NCBI GenBank assembly: GCA_937902985.1
Contig: CALFNG010000205.1
Span: forward strand, 1-64,000
Length of the DNA stretch: 64,000 bases
DNA from: an uncultured Myxococcales bacterium
GTDB lineage: Bacteria > Myxococcota_A > Polyangia > Polyangiales > Polyangiaceae
Reading direction: 5' to 3'
The notes beneath the pieces are model-generated. The model worked only from the letters and a program-made list of their open reading frames with translations. It was not told the origin of the DNA and did not search any database. Below, piece by piece: positions 15,981 to 25,500 of this stretch. The position numbers and the translations under genes are program-made. Within the stretch, counting starts at the first letter, position 1. The number at the start of each line of letters is the position of its first letter.

Positions 15981-17444
15981 CTAGAGGAACCAGCGAAGAC
16001 CCAGGTAGGCCTCGAAGCGCTTCCACTCCATGGCGTATTCGTCCGCCGCCGCCACTGGAGCATTCGCCATCGTCGCCTCGGCCACCGGGAGGACGACGTT
16101 GCTGACGTTGGCGGTGAACCGGAGTGTCCCGTTGATACCGAAGGTCGGGGTGAAGCGGTACTCGCTGAACAGCGTGGCATCGGCGCGCACGTCGGTGAAC
16201 GCGTTGTGCCGCAGGCTGCCGTCGGCCCAGATCAAATTCGGGTATTCGATTGCGCCGACGCCGCCCTCGAGCGACACCACGAGGCTGCTCCCGTAGAGGT
16301 AACTGAACTTCAGATAACCGCGATCCTCGGTGTAGAAGCTGCCCAGATAGCTGTTCTGGAAGTCGCGTGTGTATCCGAGAGCGACCGACGAGAGCGCCAG
16401 CCCGACGTCGGTGATCTTGGCGATCCCCGGGGACGCCGAGAGGTACCAGCGCAATTCTGCCTGGGCGATGATGCTGTCGAACTGAGGCTGGTTCGGGACC
16501 AACGTGTCGTAGAAGCTGGCTCCCCAACCAATCATTGCGAGCGCGGCGAAGCGCTCGGTGATGAGCCCGTCGAGCCCGATTCGGGCTCGCACCGGCGTCG
16601 ACGTATCGAGGTTGACCTGCGTCGCGGTGTTGCTCGAATAAGTGATGAAACGCAGCGACGCGTCGTAGATGAGCGCCGTGCGGGGGCGGAACTTCCAGCG
16701 ACCTTGCGTGTAAACTTGGTGAACGAGGTTGTCGTACGGGGTACCGGCGGACTTCTCGAAGATCGTGGCGTTTATGCGATAGCCGAGATGCCAGTCGAGC
16801 GTGCCGCTGCCCGGCTGCGCGACGATCTCGGCGCCCCCGCCGACGACGTCCGAGTTGAACGACAGGTCGGGGTTGGCATCGACGGTGTTCGGCTGGATGC
16901 TGCGCGTGTAGTTGGCGTAGAGCGACCCGCCCCACGGACGCTCGGGAAGGATGTCGAGGCGCGCGTCGGCGGCACCGCCGAAGTTTCGCTGCTGCGAGAT
17001 GTCGTTCGTGCCGGAGCCCGCGTTCGGGTCGCTGGAGACGCTGATGAGTTCCCTATAGGTTCCGTTGACGCCCGCCCGAAACGCGATCGGCGCCGGGCCG
17101 CCGCCGCCCTCTTCGGAGCGGCGAAGCTTGCCCAATGTGGATATGTAGAGCGAGGGCGTGACCATCAACTCGAGCGCCGGAATGACCGGCGCGGCCGTCG
17201 GGCCGTTGGAGAACCCGCCGGTCTTGTCCGTTCGGTACAAGTAGTTCGAGTCGTACCCGAACTGGGCGCCAATGGCCGGGTGAAGCTCGAAGTCACCCGC
17301 CCTCAGCCCCTGCCCTTCGTTGAACCGCCGGTCCGTCAGCCACACTGGGCTATTCGGCGCGGTCGGTTGCGATTGCGCGGTCGCTGCCCGCGACACGAGC
17401 AGAACGACTGCAACTGCGGACGATGCAAGGGCTCTCGTGGTCAT
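15981..17444 (-). CDS. Outer-membrane beta-barrel protein, probable polysaccharide secretion partner (WzpX-like)
   Basis: A 25-residue signal peptide ending ATA-Q is followed by about 460 residues of alternating amphipathic strands rich in Tyr, Trp and Phe (for example GYDSNYLYRT, SLYANYTRSI), closing with LGLRWFL, whose terminal Leu follows an aromatic as in barrels. Length and strand pattern fit a barrel of 16-18 strands. In M. xanthus, Wzp barrels encoded beside short OPX lipoproteins form the outer-membrane exit for EPS or spore-coat polymers. That analogy, not sequence identity, is the basis for the call. I start at ATG 17444; an in-frame ATG at 17495 would put 17 residues before the signal. 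Confidence 0.83.
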   Translation of the reverse strand: MTTRALASSAVAVVLLVSRAATAQSQPTAPNSPVWLTDRRFNEGQGLRAGDFELHPAIGAQFGYDSNYLYRTDKTGGFSNGPTAAPVIPALELMVTPSLYISTLGKLRRSEEGGGGPAPIAFRAGVNGTYRELISVSSDPNAGSGTNDISQQRNFGGAADARLDILPERPWGGSLYANYTRSIQPNTVDANPDLSFNSDVVGGGAEIVAQPGSGTLDWHLGYRINATIFEKSAGTPYDNLVHQVYTQGRWKFRPRTALIYDASLRFITYSSNTATQVNLDTSTPVRARIGLDGLITERFAALAMIGWGASFYDTLVPNQPQFDSIIAQAELRWYLSASPGIAKITDVGLALSSVALGYTRDFQNSYLGSFYTEDRGYLKFSYLYGSSLVVSLEGGVGAIEYPNLIWADGSLRHNAFTDVRADATLFSEYRFTPTFGINGTLRFTANVSNVVLPVAEATMANAPVAAADEYAMEWKRFEAYLGLRWFL

Positions 17445-17564
17445 CGGTAAGGCGAAGGTACACCAGACAATGGGCGTGGCGACTGCGAAACGCACAAGGC
17501 TCGTCGTGAAAAGAGACGATTCGGACGACGGCGCAATCCCTAGGAATGCGGCCGTAGGTCTACG

Positions 17565-18182
17565 TCACTTCACGGGAGAGACAGCGATCGGCGGCACGTA
17601 AGTAAACGGCGGATCGATGGGCGGCAACCCCGTGGTGTCGTCACCCGGCAATGGACTCGTGTAGTCGACCGAGACCTGAGTCTGACCGACGAACGCGAGG
17701 TCTTCACCAATGCACTGATTGGCTTCTGCAATCAGCTGTTCGCCGCGCTGGCGAAGGACCGTCAGCATCGTGAATTCGTGGTTCGAGAGCTCGCCGTCGT
17801 TGCGCTGCGCGGCGGCTTGCAGCGCGGTCTGCCGATCCTTCGCCGAGCGAGTGGCAACATCGATCTGCGAGAGCTTGTCACTGAGACAGAGTGACTTGAC
17901 CACGTCGCGGTGTTCGCGCGCGGCGTCGAGCTGCCTGCGGACAGTGGCAGCCGCCTGGTTCATGCGACCGATGACCGCGTCGGCCTGACCGACTTCTTCT
18001 GCCGGCGACAGCTGAGGACGGCGCTCGAACCCGAGCTGCGGGTTCGCTGGCGGAGGCGGGGCAGGAGCAGGGCCCGCGCCCGTTGACTGGGCCACGGCGG
18101 AACCCGGAGCCGCAAGAACGACGGCGGCCACCGCAAACCACCGGAGACTGGAACCGAGACGCTTCACGTCAAAAGCTGTCAC
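17565..18182 (-). CDS. Exported helical protein of unknown function, beside polysaccharide export genes
   Basis: A signal peptide (cleavage near AVAQ, about residue 32) and a Pro/Ala linker precede a helical region from about 60 to 165 with heptad-like spacing (GRMNQAAATVRRQLDAAREH). Cys residues occur in VKSLCLSDK and EANQCIGED and could form a disulfide. It ends in a Pro-rich tail. I know of no function. Its position, 120 bases upstream of the beta-barrel gene and on the same strand, suggests a periplasmic helper of polysaccharide export. The start is the ATG at 18182; no stronger alternative exists. Confidence 0.75.
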   Translation of the reverse strand: MTAFDVKRLGSSLRWFAVAAVVLAAPGSAVAQSTGAGPAPAPPPPANPQLGFERRPQLSPAEEVGQADAVIGRMNQAAATVRRQLDAAREHRDVVKSLCLSDKLSQIDVATRSAKDRQTALQAAAQRNDGELSNHEFTMLTVLRQRGEQLIAEANQCIGEDLAFVGQTQVSVDYTSPLPGDDTTGLPPIDPPFTYVPPIAVSPVK

Positions 18183-18605
18183 GAAGAGGCCTCCACGTAG
18201 TGAGAGCAGATTGAGACTCTAGTGGTCTGATTTCTGAGTGTCAATGCGTCACCTAGCCACGCCTGCGACTTTGCTAGCAATCTAGGCAGTACCGAGCGAG
18301 CCGGACGGTAGGAGTCGGTGTGGGGCATAGGCTGCTCCTACTCGTTTCCGATGCACGGGCCGACGCGCGCATTCACCGACCATGGCACCCGTGCCACCCA
18401 TGCCACGCCGCGCAGGCCCGACGCGTCAGAGCGCTTGGCCCCGTCTCTCGCGCGCCTCGCGCGCCTCGCGCGAGCAGCGCAGACCAAAGGGCTCGACGAA
18501 ACAGCCAGCGACCGACGCCACGGCATGGCGCGCCCGCGGCGAACGTCGCCTTGGCGGGCGACCAAGGCCGATCGCCCGACACCAGCGAAGCCCGCAAGAG
18601 CGCGA
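18183..18605. other. Intergenic region upstream of export genes
   Basis: No supported gene was found. It lies between the stop of the AgmX/PglI-tail protein and the start of the exported helical protein, so it probably carries the promoter of the polysaccharide trio. Two small structures are visible: a palindrome GGCAC-CC-GTGCC at 18384-18395 and three 9-bp units ctcgcgcgc at 18447-18473. No convincing -35/-10 or -24/-12 pair was found. Confidence 0.55.
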
Positions 18606-20015
18606 TCAGCTGCCTTGCTTCACGAAGTTGAAGGGAATGCTGATGCTCGAGCCGTTCGCGCCCGGGGCGTCGAACTTCGCCCTTCGCGCCACGCCGGAGA
18701 TGCAGGCAGCCACGGACGCGGAGAGGCCGGTGTTGCTCGACGCCGTGGCCGAGTCGACTTCACCGCTGGGGGCCACCTTGATGAGAATGACGAGCTTGCC
18801 GGCCTGCGTCGGGTCCTGCTCGAGACCCCGCTGGTAGCAGCGCTTTGCGCCAGGGAAGATCTGGCTTCGAATGATGGCTTCGGCGTTGGACACAGGAACG
18901 CTCATTTGCGAGCCACCGTATTGAACGTCGCCGACGGGGACGACCTTGGTCGCCTGCCCTGCCGAGGTCGACGCGCCGCCCGTCTGGCCGCCGTGAATAT
19001 CCTGCAGGCCGCCGCTCCTGCCCGGCTGGATCGGACCGCCGCCGCCCATCCCGGTCACGAGGCTGTTGCTGTTCGTGAAGCCGCCTGATCGGTTGGCTAG
19101 GCTGTTGAGGTCGACGGGGGCGCCGTTGTCGTCGTTCATCGCGCCCTTGATGTTGGCGCCGCCGTTCAGCGCCGCGAGAATGGCGATCCTCGCTTGATCG
19201 GCCTCGTTCATCAGGCCGGCGACGACCTTCGCGTCGGGCGCCGGCGAGCCGTTGGCCTTGTTCTGGGCGGCCGCCTTGGGCGCCTGCGTCGGCGCGGGAG
19301 CGGTATCCGTCGCCGTGGCGCTCGCGGTCGGCGTCTCTTCGGCGGTCTCGGTGGGCGGCGGGACCGTGCGCTGGAGAATGTCGAGCAGGCTGGCACTGAT
19401 GTCGTCGTTGACGACCGGGTCCATCCAGTCGCTGTACATCGCGCCCACGAGGCCGAAGTGGAGCAGAAAGCTGAAGGCTGCGATGATCGTCAGGCTCCAG
19501 TCAATCTGGCTCGCGAGGCCACCTTTGACCGAGAGCGGGAGCTGCGGACGCGGCTGAACCGGCGGCGGCGCCACGAACTGGAAGAGGAACGTCATCTCGC
19601 CGATGACGATCTTTCCGCGGGCTTCGTCGGTGAGCCTCACCTGGTATGCGGGACCGACGCGCTTCGCCTGCCCCTTGAGAGCGACGAGATCCGTGATGCC
19701 CGTCGCGAGCGCGATTCGCCCGGTCATTCCGTCGAGGAAGTTCAGGTAGTAATCGCTGCCAATCAGCTCGAAGAGCTTGAACTGGGTGGGCAGATTCGCC
19801 TGAACGACGAAGGTGGACTTCTCGCTCGGCCCCACGGTGACGCTCGTGCGCTGCTTGACGATCCGCTCCTCGAGGATTCGCCCCGCAGCGACGAGCCCGA
19901 TGCGCAGGACCTTGGGGCCGGTCGCCTGCTGCATGGCGCGCATGACGGCCGTCATCTGGCCGGGGCGACCGGACGGGCCTGCCTGCGGACCGAAGCCCTG
20001 GTTCATCTGCGACAT
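18606..20015 (-). CDS. TM protein with AgmX/PglI-type C-terminal domain (GltG/GltJ-like)
   Basis: This 469-residue protein has three parts. Residues about 20-160 form a cytoplasmic beta-rich domain (VTVGPSEKSTFVV, FELIGSDYYLNF) that resembles an FHA-like fold. One membrane helix follows (SLTIIAAFSFLLHFGLVGAMY, in two overlapping stretches). After a long Ala/Pro/Gly-rich periplasmic linker comes a TonB-like tail of about 100 residues (AIIRSQIFPGAKRCYQRGL to FNFVKQGS) typical of AgmX/PglI proteins. In M. xanthus such proteins link the AglRQS motor to outer-membrane parts of the Glt gliding complex. It is the last of seven genes on this strand. The start is ATG 20015. Confidence 0.82.
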   Translation of the reverse strand: MSQMNQGFGPQAGPSGRPGQMTAVMRAMQQATGPKVLRIGLVAAGRILEERIVKQRTSVTVGPSEKSTFVVQANLPTQFKLFELIGSDYYLNFLDGMTGRIALATGITDLVALKGQAKRVGPAYQVRLTDEARGKIVIGEMTFLFQFVAPPPVQPRPQLPLSVKGGLASQIDWSLTIIAAFSFLLHFGLVGAMYSDWMDPVVNDDISASLLDILQRTVPPPTETAEETPTASATATDTAPAPTQAPKAAAQNKANGSPAPDAKVVAGLMNEADQARIAILAALNGGANIKGAMNDDNGAPVDLNSLANRSGGFTNSNSLVTGMGGGGPIQPGRSGGLQDIHGGQTGGASTSAGQATKVVPVGDVQYGGSQMSVPVSNAEAIIRSQIFPGAKRCYQRGLEQDPTQAGKLVILIKVAPSGEVDSATASSNTGLSASVAACISGVARRAKFDAPGANGSSISIPFNFVKQGS

Positions 20016-20149
20016 GCCTGAGGCGCCTTTCTCTCGGAGAGGTTTCGTCGTGCGGGTCCGATCAGAGGTTGGACGCCCGAGACGACGCAAAGTTTCCCAC
20101 TACGACTCTGCCCGACCGAAGGTACACGATGCGGGGGAACGGGAAAAGG

Positions 20150-20743
20150 TCACGCGCTGCGTCGAGCCGTATCCGACATGGACCGCAAGCGCTCAACCAG
20201 AGCATCGACCGCCGCCCGCTTCGCTTTTGCCGCCCGCCCGGCCCGCAAGTGGACGGCCACGCAAAACGACGTCGCCGCGACGCCAAGGGAGACCCCCCCG
20301 AGCGCGGAAGCGAGCGCGGCCTGGATGGCGTCGTTGCCCCCGTCGCCGCCGGGAAGCGCGAGGCCCTGCAACAGCGCGATGGACCCCAGGAGGAGGCCGC
20401 CGCTCGTGGCGATGCTCGCGCACACGCGCGGCACCCGCACCCACCGGTCCGTTCGGCCTTCGAACTCGAGCAACTGCTCGTTGACCAGGCCGTCTCGGGT
20501 CGCCCCCTCGGGCTCATCGAAGGCGGCGAAGAGCTCGTGCTCCCAGCGAAACCTGCCGTCACGCGCGAACTCGCGTGCCAGGGTCTCGCGCATGGCGTGC
20601 CTGTCGTCTCCGCCGTCTCCCTTCAGCGCACCGCAAAGGAGGCGCGGATCGAGTCGTGTCGGCACGACCGCCCACACCAGCCGGCGCCCGGCCGCGACCA
20701 CGCAGGTCAGCGCCATGAGGGCAGCGCCGAGCGTGATCAGCAC
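20150..20743 (-). CDS. Membrane protein with TolQ/ExbB/MotA-like topology
   Basis: This 197-residue protein has an N-terminal helix (about 1-28), a cytoplasmic loop, and two closely spaced helices, SIATSGGLLLGSIALLQGL and ASALGGVSLGVAATSFCVAV, followed by a basic tail. That layout matches the ExbB/TolQ/MotA stator family, to which AglR of the Myxococcus gliding motor belongs. The match is by topology and weak motif only. No ExbD/TolR-like partner is encoded nearby. The start is a GTG three bases after the stop of the small secreted protein, suggesting translational coupling. Confidence 0.7.
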   Translation of the reverse strand: MLITLGAALMALTCVVAAGRRLVWAVVPTRLDPRLLCGALKGDGGDDRHAMRETLAREFARDGRFRWEHELFAAFDEPEGATRDGLVNEQLLEFEGRTDRWVRVPRVCASIATSGGLLLGSIALLQGLALPGGDGGNDAIQAALASALGGVSLGVAATSFCVAVHLRAGRAAKAKRAAVDALVERLRSMSDTARRSA

Positions 20744-20746
20744 GGG

Positions 20747-21028
20747 CTAGAACGGATCCTTGCGGACCGCCTCTTCGATGCGATCGAGGAACGGCTGGCG
20801 GAGCTCGGCCAGCGTCAGCTTCGGTTGAATTTTGGCCACGTCGACGGCGGCGATCGGCTTCTGGACGCGCCCCACGATCGTGATCTCGCCAATCTGGAGG
20901 ACGCCGGCCCCCTGCTTGGCCGTCGTTCTCTGGGGCGTATCCTGCGCCCAGGCGTCCGGCGCGCCGGCGCCCAGGGTGACGACCACGCACGCAAGGGCGG
21001 AGGCGATCGATCGAGCGGTGTGAATCAT
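20747..21028 (-). CDS. Small secreted protein of the Glt-like cluster
   Basis: This 93-residue protein has a signal peptide ending AWA-Q (about residue 28), then a short beta-rich stretch (LQIGEITIVGRVQKP) and a helical end (TLAELRQPFLDRIEEAVRKDPF). The mature part is about 65 residues. A GGGAGGAAG ribosome site supports the ATG at 21028. The function is unknown. Its place between the TPR lipoprotein and the TolQ-like gene suggests a periplasmic piece of the same complex. Confidence 0.75.
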   Translation of the reverse strand: MIHTARSIASALACVVVTLGAGAPDAWAQDTPQRTTAKQGAGVLQIGEITIVGRVQKPIAAVDVAKIQPKLTLAELRQPFLDRIEEAVRKDPF

Positions 21029-21095
21029 GGTTGCTTCCTCCCGATGCGGGGCGTGTCCGTCGCTCTCGTCGCTTGTCTTGCGCGCGTTGCGGACA

Positions 21096-22487
21096 TCACT
21101 TACGTCCCTTCGTGGGGGCCGGAGAGGCCGACCCTGCGGGCGCCGCGCCGGGGGTCGCCGACCCGGCAGGCGCGGCCGAGGCCGACGCCGCGGCGGCTGC
21201 GGCTTGCTTCTTCACTTGCAGCTCTCCCTGCTTGCGCTTTGCGGTACTAAGGAGCTCGTCGACGTCGTCGCCCGGGCCTTTCAACGTCTTCGCGCCGCGC
21301 ATCGACTTGAACGTCTCGAGCTCTTGAATGGCCCGAACGAGCTGATCGTCCTGGTTCGACGCGCCCGGCACGGTCGGTGAGAAGAGATAGAGCAGGCCGA
21401 GGTCGTAGTGGACCCCGGCGAGGGTGGAGTCCATGGTGAGGGCCTTGTCGAGCTCCGACTTGGAGTCGCCGGGCCGACCAAGAAGGCGATAGCAATCCCC
21501 GAGATCGAGGTGCGCGACGGCGACGTTCGGGGCATACCGCACGGCCTTCTCTAGAGGCGCCTGCCCCTCGGTCGCGTTCCCGGCTTCGAGCTTCATTTCG
21601 CCCAGGCTGATGTACGCCTCGAACAGGTCCGGCCGCCTGGCGATCGCGTGCTCGAAGTCGCTGATGGCCGCCTTGCGCTGGCCCTGGTCGCGCTCGATGA
21701 GGCCGCGCATCAAGAGCGCCTCGGGGTTGTCCTTGTCGCGCGGCGGAATCGACCCGTCGTCTGGGCCGTCGAGAATGGCTTGCAGCGCGTATTTGGCAAG
21801 GTCCCAGCGGCGGTTTCGGTAGTAGTCGCGCGCGATGACGACCATCGCGTCTTTGAAGTCGGGCTGCTTGATGAGCGCCTGTTGCGCGAGCAGCTGGCAG
21901 CCCGCGCTGTCGCCCTCGATCGACTTCACCTCGGCGAGATACGTCGTGTACCGAACCGAGTCGGGGTTTTGAGAGCGCTTGTCGCCGAGCAGCATCTCCG
22001 CATCGGGCCCGTGCCCCGTACGCGCCATCAAGAGCGCATAGGCCCCGACTGCGACGTCGTATTTCGGGTTGGCGACGTACGCCGAACGATAAGCGTCGAG
22101 GGCTCCTTGCGTGTCGCCCTGACGCTCGAGGACGCAGCCGAGCGAGTACTTGGGGCCGCCCGCCTTGGGTGCCTTGCTCGACGCATCGAGGAACGCGCTC
22201 TTCGCCCCGGCGAGATCGCCGGTCACCCACGCCTGGAACCCACGGTCGTAGGCGTCTTTCGCGGCCCCGGTGAGCCCATCGTCTCCGGAGATGAGACCCA
22301 CCTGCTGCCCCGAGCCGTTCACGACCGGGCCCGGCGCGGGGCCCGACGCCGACCCCGTTGCTGCGACGTTGCCGGCCGACTTTGCTGCCTGGTTGCTCCC
22401 CCCGCACGCTCCCATGGCCGCCGGCAACGGCATGAGAAGGATCGCCAGCGCCAAACCGTTCAACCGACCGCGCAATCGACCTCGCAT
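21096..22487 (-). CDS. TPR lipoprotein (AglT/GltE-like)
   Basis: A GGAGAGG site 7 bases before ATG 22487 fixes the start. The signal peptide ends in a lipobox (AAMGAC). Residues about 65-420 form a run of roughly seven to nine tetratricopeptide repeats (for example AYDRGFQAWVTGDLAGAKSA, KYSLGCVLERQGDTQGAL), and the end is an Ala/Pro/Lys-rich tail. TPR lipoproteins of this size, next to AgmK/PglI-type genes, match AglT (GltE), an outer-membrane/periplasmic part of the Myxococcus gliding machinery. The assignment rests on architecture and neighbourhood. It precedes the small secreted protein and the TolQ-like gene. Confidence 0.8.
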   Translation of the reverse strand: MRGRLRGRLNGLALAILLMPLPAAMGACGGSNQAAKSAGNVAATGSASGPAPGPVVNGSGQQVGLISGDDGLTGAAKDAYDRGFQAWVTGDLAGAKSAFLDASSKAPKAGGPKYSLGCVLERQGDTQGALDAYRSAYVANPKYDVAVGAYALLMARTGHGPDAEMLLGDKRSQNPDSVRYTTYLAEVKSIEGDSAGCQLLAQQALIKQPDFKDAMVVIARDYYRNRRWDLAKYALQAILDGPDDGSIPPRDKDNPEALLMRGLIERDQGQRKAAISDFEHAIARRPDLFEAYISLGEMKLEAGNATEGQAPLEKAVRYAPNVAVAHLDLGDCYRLLGRPGDSKSELDKALTMDSTLAGVHYDLGLLYLFSPTVPGASNQDDQLVRAIQELETFKSMRGAKTLKGPGDDVDELLSTAKRKQGELQVKKQAAAAAASASAAPAGSATPGAAPAGSASPAPTKGRK

Positions 22488-22522
22488 GATCAAGCCTCTC
22501 CTGCCCTGCTCCCGCTCTGACC

Positions 22523-25500
22523 CTACGGCGACGCCGGCAACGGCGACGGCTGCCCGTTCCCCGGCGGTGTCGCCACGACGCCCGAGCGCCACTGCAAGAA
22601 CTCGCCGTTGACGTAGACCAGCTTGCTGCTGGGTTCGGCCGGATCGGGCGTGTTCTCGACGTACGGCTTCATCTTGTCGTCCCCGAGGTAGTCCGTGAAA
22701 AACGCCAGTCGAGACACCGCGTTCTGGACCGCGGCGTTCTTCACGTTGTACGTGCGCGCGATCATCGCCGCCGTGACGTACTTGCCGATCATCTTCTGGT
22801 TGCAGACCTCGAGGTACTGGTCCTTGGTCGCGCGCCACTTGCTACGAACGGCGTCCTTGGTGTCGTCGATCGACTTCTGGACCTGATCGGCCTTGTCGGC
22901 CTGGCCGGCGTCATTCAGCTTGTCGGCGACGCCCTGCAGCTTCTTGAGGAGCGCGTCTTGCTGGGGCGTGAAGTAGTTCGGCGCCACGAGGTCGAGCCCC
23001 GTGCGGATCGAGTCGTAGAGCGTCCCGATTCGCGCGGTCGCAGCTGCAGCCCACTCGAACGAGCCGTACTCGGTCGCGACGTGCTCGAGCAAGGGTCGCC
23101 ACTTCTTCTCGGCCTCGCCGAGGTCCTTGTCGAGCGCCTTGGTGACGTCGACGACGTTGCCCGCGTAGTGGTGGTGTCCCGTTGCGTAGTCGAAGTCGCT
23201 GCGCACCTGCTCGTCGGCGAGCGTGTAGTCGGCCTCGCCGCCGTAGTCCGAGTACGGGGCATCGCTCGACGTGATCTTGCCGGCCTTGCCGCCGGCTCCG
23301 ACCGTCGCCATGGGATACGACTTGAAGTACTCCCAGTCGGCGATCGCCGTCTTGAACCAGGTGCGGTACCCGGGGTCGCCCACGGCCTGGTCCATCTTCG
23401 CGATGCGGTAGGCCGCCTCGAGCTCGTAGCGAGCCGCCTCCGGCTTGCCCTTGTTCGCGGAGTGGAACTGCGTCAGCGCCGCGATGGCCTGCGTTCGCGC
23501 CGACCCGTTGCCGCCGGAGTCGCCGGTCGAGGGATTCCATTGCCCGTAGTCGAAGCTCGCGCGCAGGTAATCGGCTTCGACCCGCTTGTCGGCCGGCAGG
23601 CGGACCTTGGGGTCGACCTGGATCGCGTACATCTTGTTCATGTTCGCGCGGTCGCCGAGGTTCGAATAGAGGACCATCCCCACGTGCGCCGCGTTGGCGC
23701 GCTGGGTGTCGTCGAAGCGCGGATTCGTCGCGATCTTGCCGAACGACTCGGCGGCGTTCTGGTAGGCGAAGAAGCCGTAGTAGGTCGTCGACAGGGCGTC
23801 GTACGCCATGCCGAGGTACTTGATCCGCTCCTTGTACTCGTCCGGATTCGGGCCCACCTTGGCCTGCTTCTCAGGGTCGGTCCCGCCGTTCTGCAGGCGG
23901 TTCAAGATGTCTTCGCTGCCGTAGTTGTCGATGAACTTCTTGTAGAGTTGAATCGCCGTGTCGAACTCGCCGACCTGCTTGTAGCAATACGCCGAGTTGA
24001 TCGCGGCGGCCGGCGCGTCCTTGTGGGAAGGGGCGGCGTTCAGCGCCGCCGCGTACATGCCGCCGGCCTTTCGCCAGAGCGCGTCCTTCTGCCGACCGGG
24101 CGGCGCCGCCTTGGCCTGCTCGTAGACCCTGTTCGCGTCCTCGAACGCCGCGTTCTGAAGGACCATGTCCGTCAGACCCCCGCCCTTCTCTTCTGCGACC
24201 TGGAGATCGGTCTTCGCACACGAGCTCTTCTTCTCGGCTTCGGCCAGCTGGCGCGAGCGCTCGGCGTTCTTCTGCAGGTTGCTCATCACGATGAGGCGCT
24301 TCCACGCCTCGTAGCCGAGCGCATCCTTGCCGCAGCGCTCCTTGTAGATCGCCTCGAACCGCGGCTCGGCCTGATCGAAGTGACCGTAGAGGTAGTACTG
24401 ATCGGCCGCGTAGAACGCGTAGTCGGCGCCGTGGTTCTGCTTGTCGCGCTCGGGAGGAACGCGCTGGATGTACTCGTCACGGGCGCTCATCGAGCGCTGG
24501 ATGACGTCGGGGAAGGCGTCGACGACGACCTTCTTGTCGCCGTCGGGTCCCTCGAGCTTCGGATCCTTTCGAGGCTCGACGCCCTGGGTGCCGCCCGAAT
24601 CTTGCCAGCGCTGGAACGCGAGGTCGCGGTCGACGTCGGCCAGGTCGACCACGAAGAGGCCCGCGTTGTCGATGAACTGATCGTCCTCGTCGGAGTCGCG
24701 CACGTCGACCGCAGCCTGCTCCGCCGTCGCGATCTCTTGAGACGTAGGCTCCGGATACTGCTTGGGGTCGAACTGATGCAGCGCGACCTCGAGGCGAACC
24801 TCGTTGTGGAGTGCGTCGGCGTAGAAGTAGCGGCTCTTGTACGCGTCGGGAGCGTTCTCGTCTTGCTTCAGGTAGCCGAGCCAGCCGATCGCCGCGAGCT
24901 TGTACTCTTGCAGCGCGTACGTCGTCAGACGAAGCTTCTCTCTCGGGTCGCCCGTTTGATCCGCCTGTTCGAGCGCCGATTGGCCGTTACGCGTGTGCGT
25001 GACCGCGGCGCCTTTGAGGCCCGTGCGAACGAGCTCTTCGGCGCGTTGCAAGGCGACGGGGTTGTCCTTGTTCGCGTCGACCCAGGGCGCATCGCCGATG
25101 TACTTCGACAGCGACGTACGCGCCTCGAGCACCTTGCGCTCGTAGTCGCTCCGCTCGACGCCGATCCGGGTCTGTCTGGCGAGCAGATCGTAGACCTCGG
25201 CGATCGCGTTCTGGTTGTCGGGCGCCGACGGATCCATCGGCCACTTGTCGAGCATGAGCTGGTACATGGCCAGCGCGTTCTTGTACTGGTTGATCGTCCG
25301 GTACTCGATGGCGAGCCCCTTGTAGATCTCGATGGTCCACGGCTTGTCTTGCGGGATCAGGCGCGGGTCTTGAACGCGATCGATCGCGATGCGGAGCTTC
25401 GTCTCCGCTTCGGTGGGGCTCTTCGCGGTATCGAGGATGTCGGGACGCGCGATATACGGCTCTTCGGGCGCGGGGCCGATGAAGTCGGAGTTGTCGAGCG

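Noticed and set aside
18183-18605. Sigma-54 type (-24/-12) promoter around TGGCAC at 18383
   Set aside because: The GGCAC word is there, but TTGC is not found at the required distance on either strand.
20747-21028. ExbD/TolR-like partner for the TolQ-like protein
   Set aside because: The 93-residue protein has a cleavable signal peptide ending AWA-Q and no membrane anchor with the conserved Asp of ExbD, so it does not fit that role.
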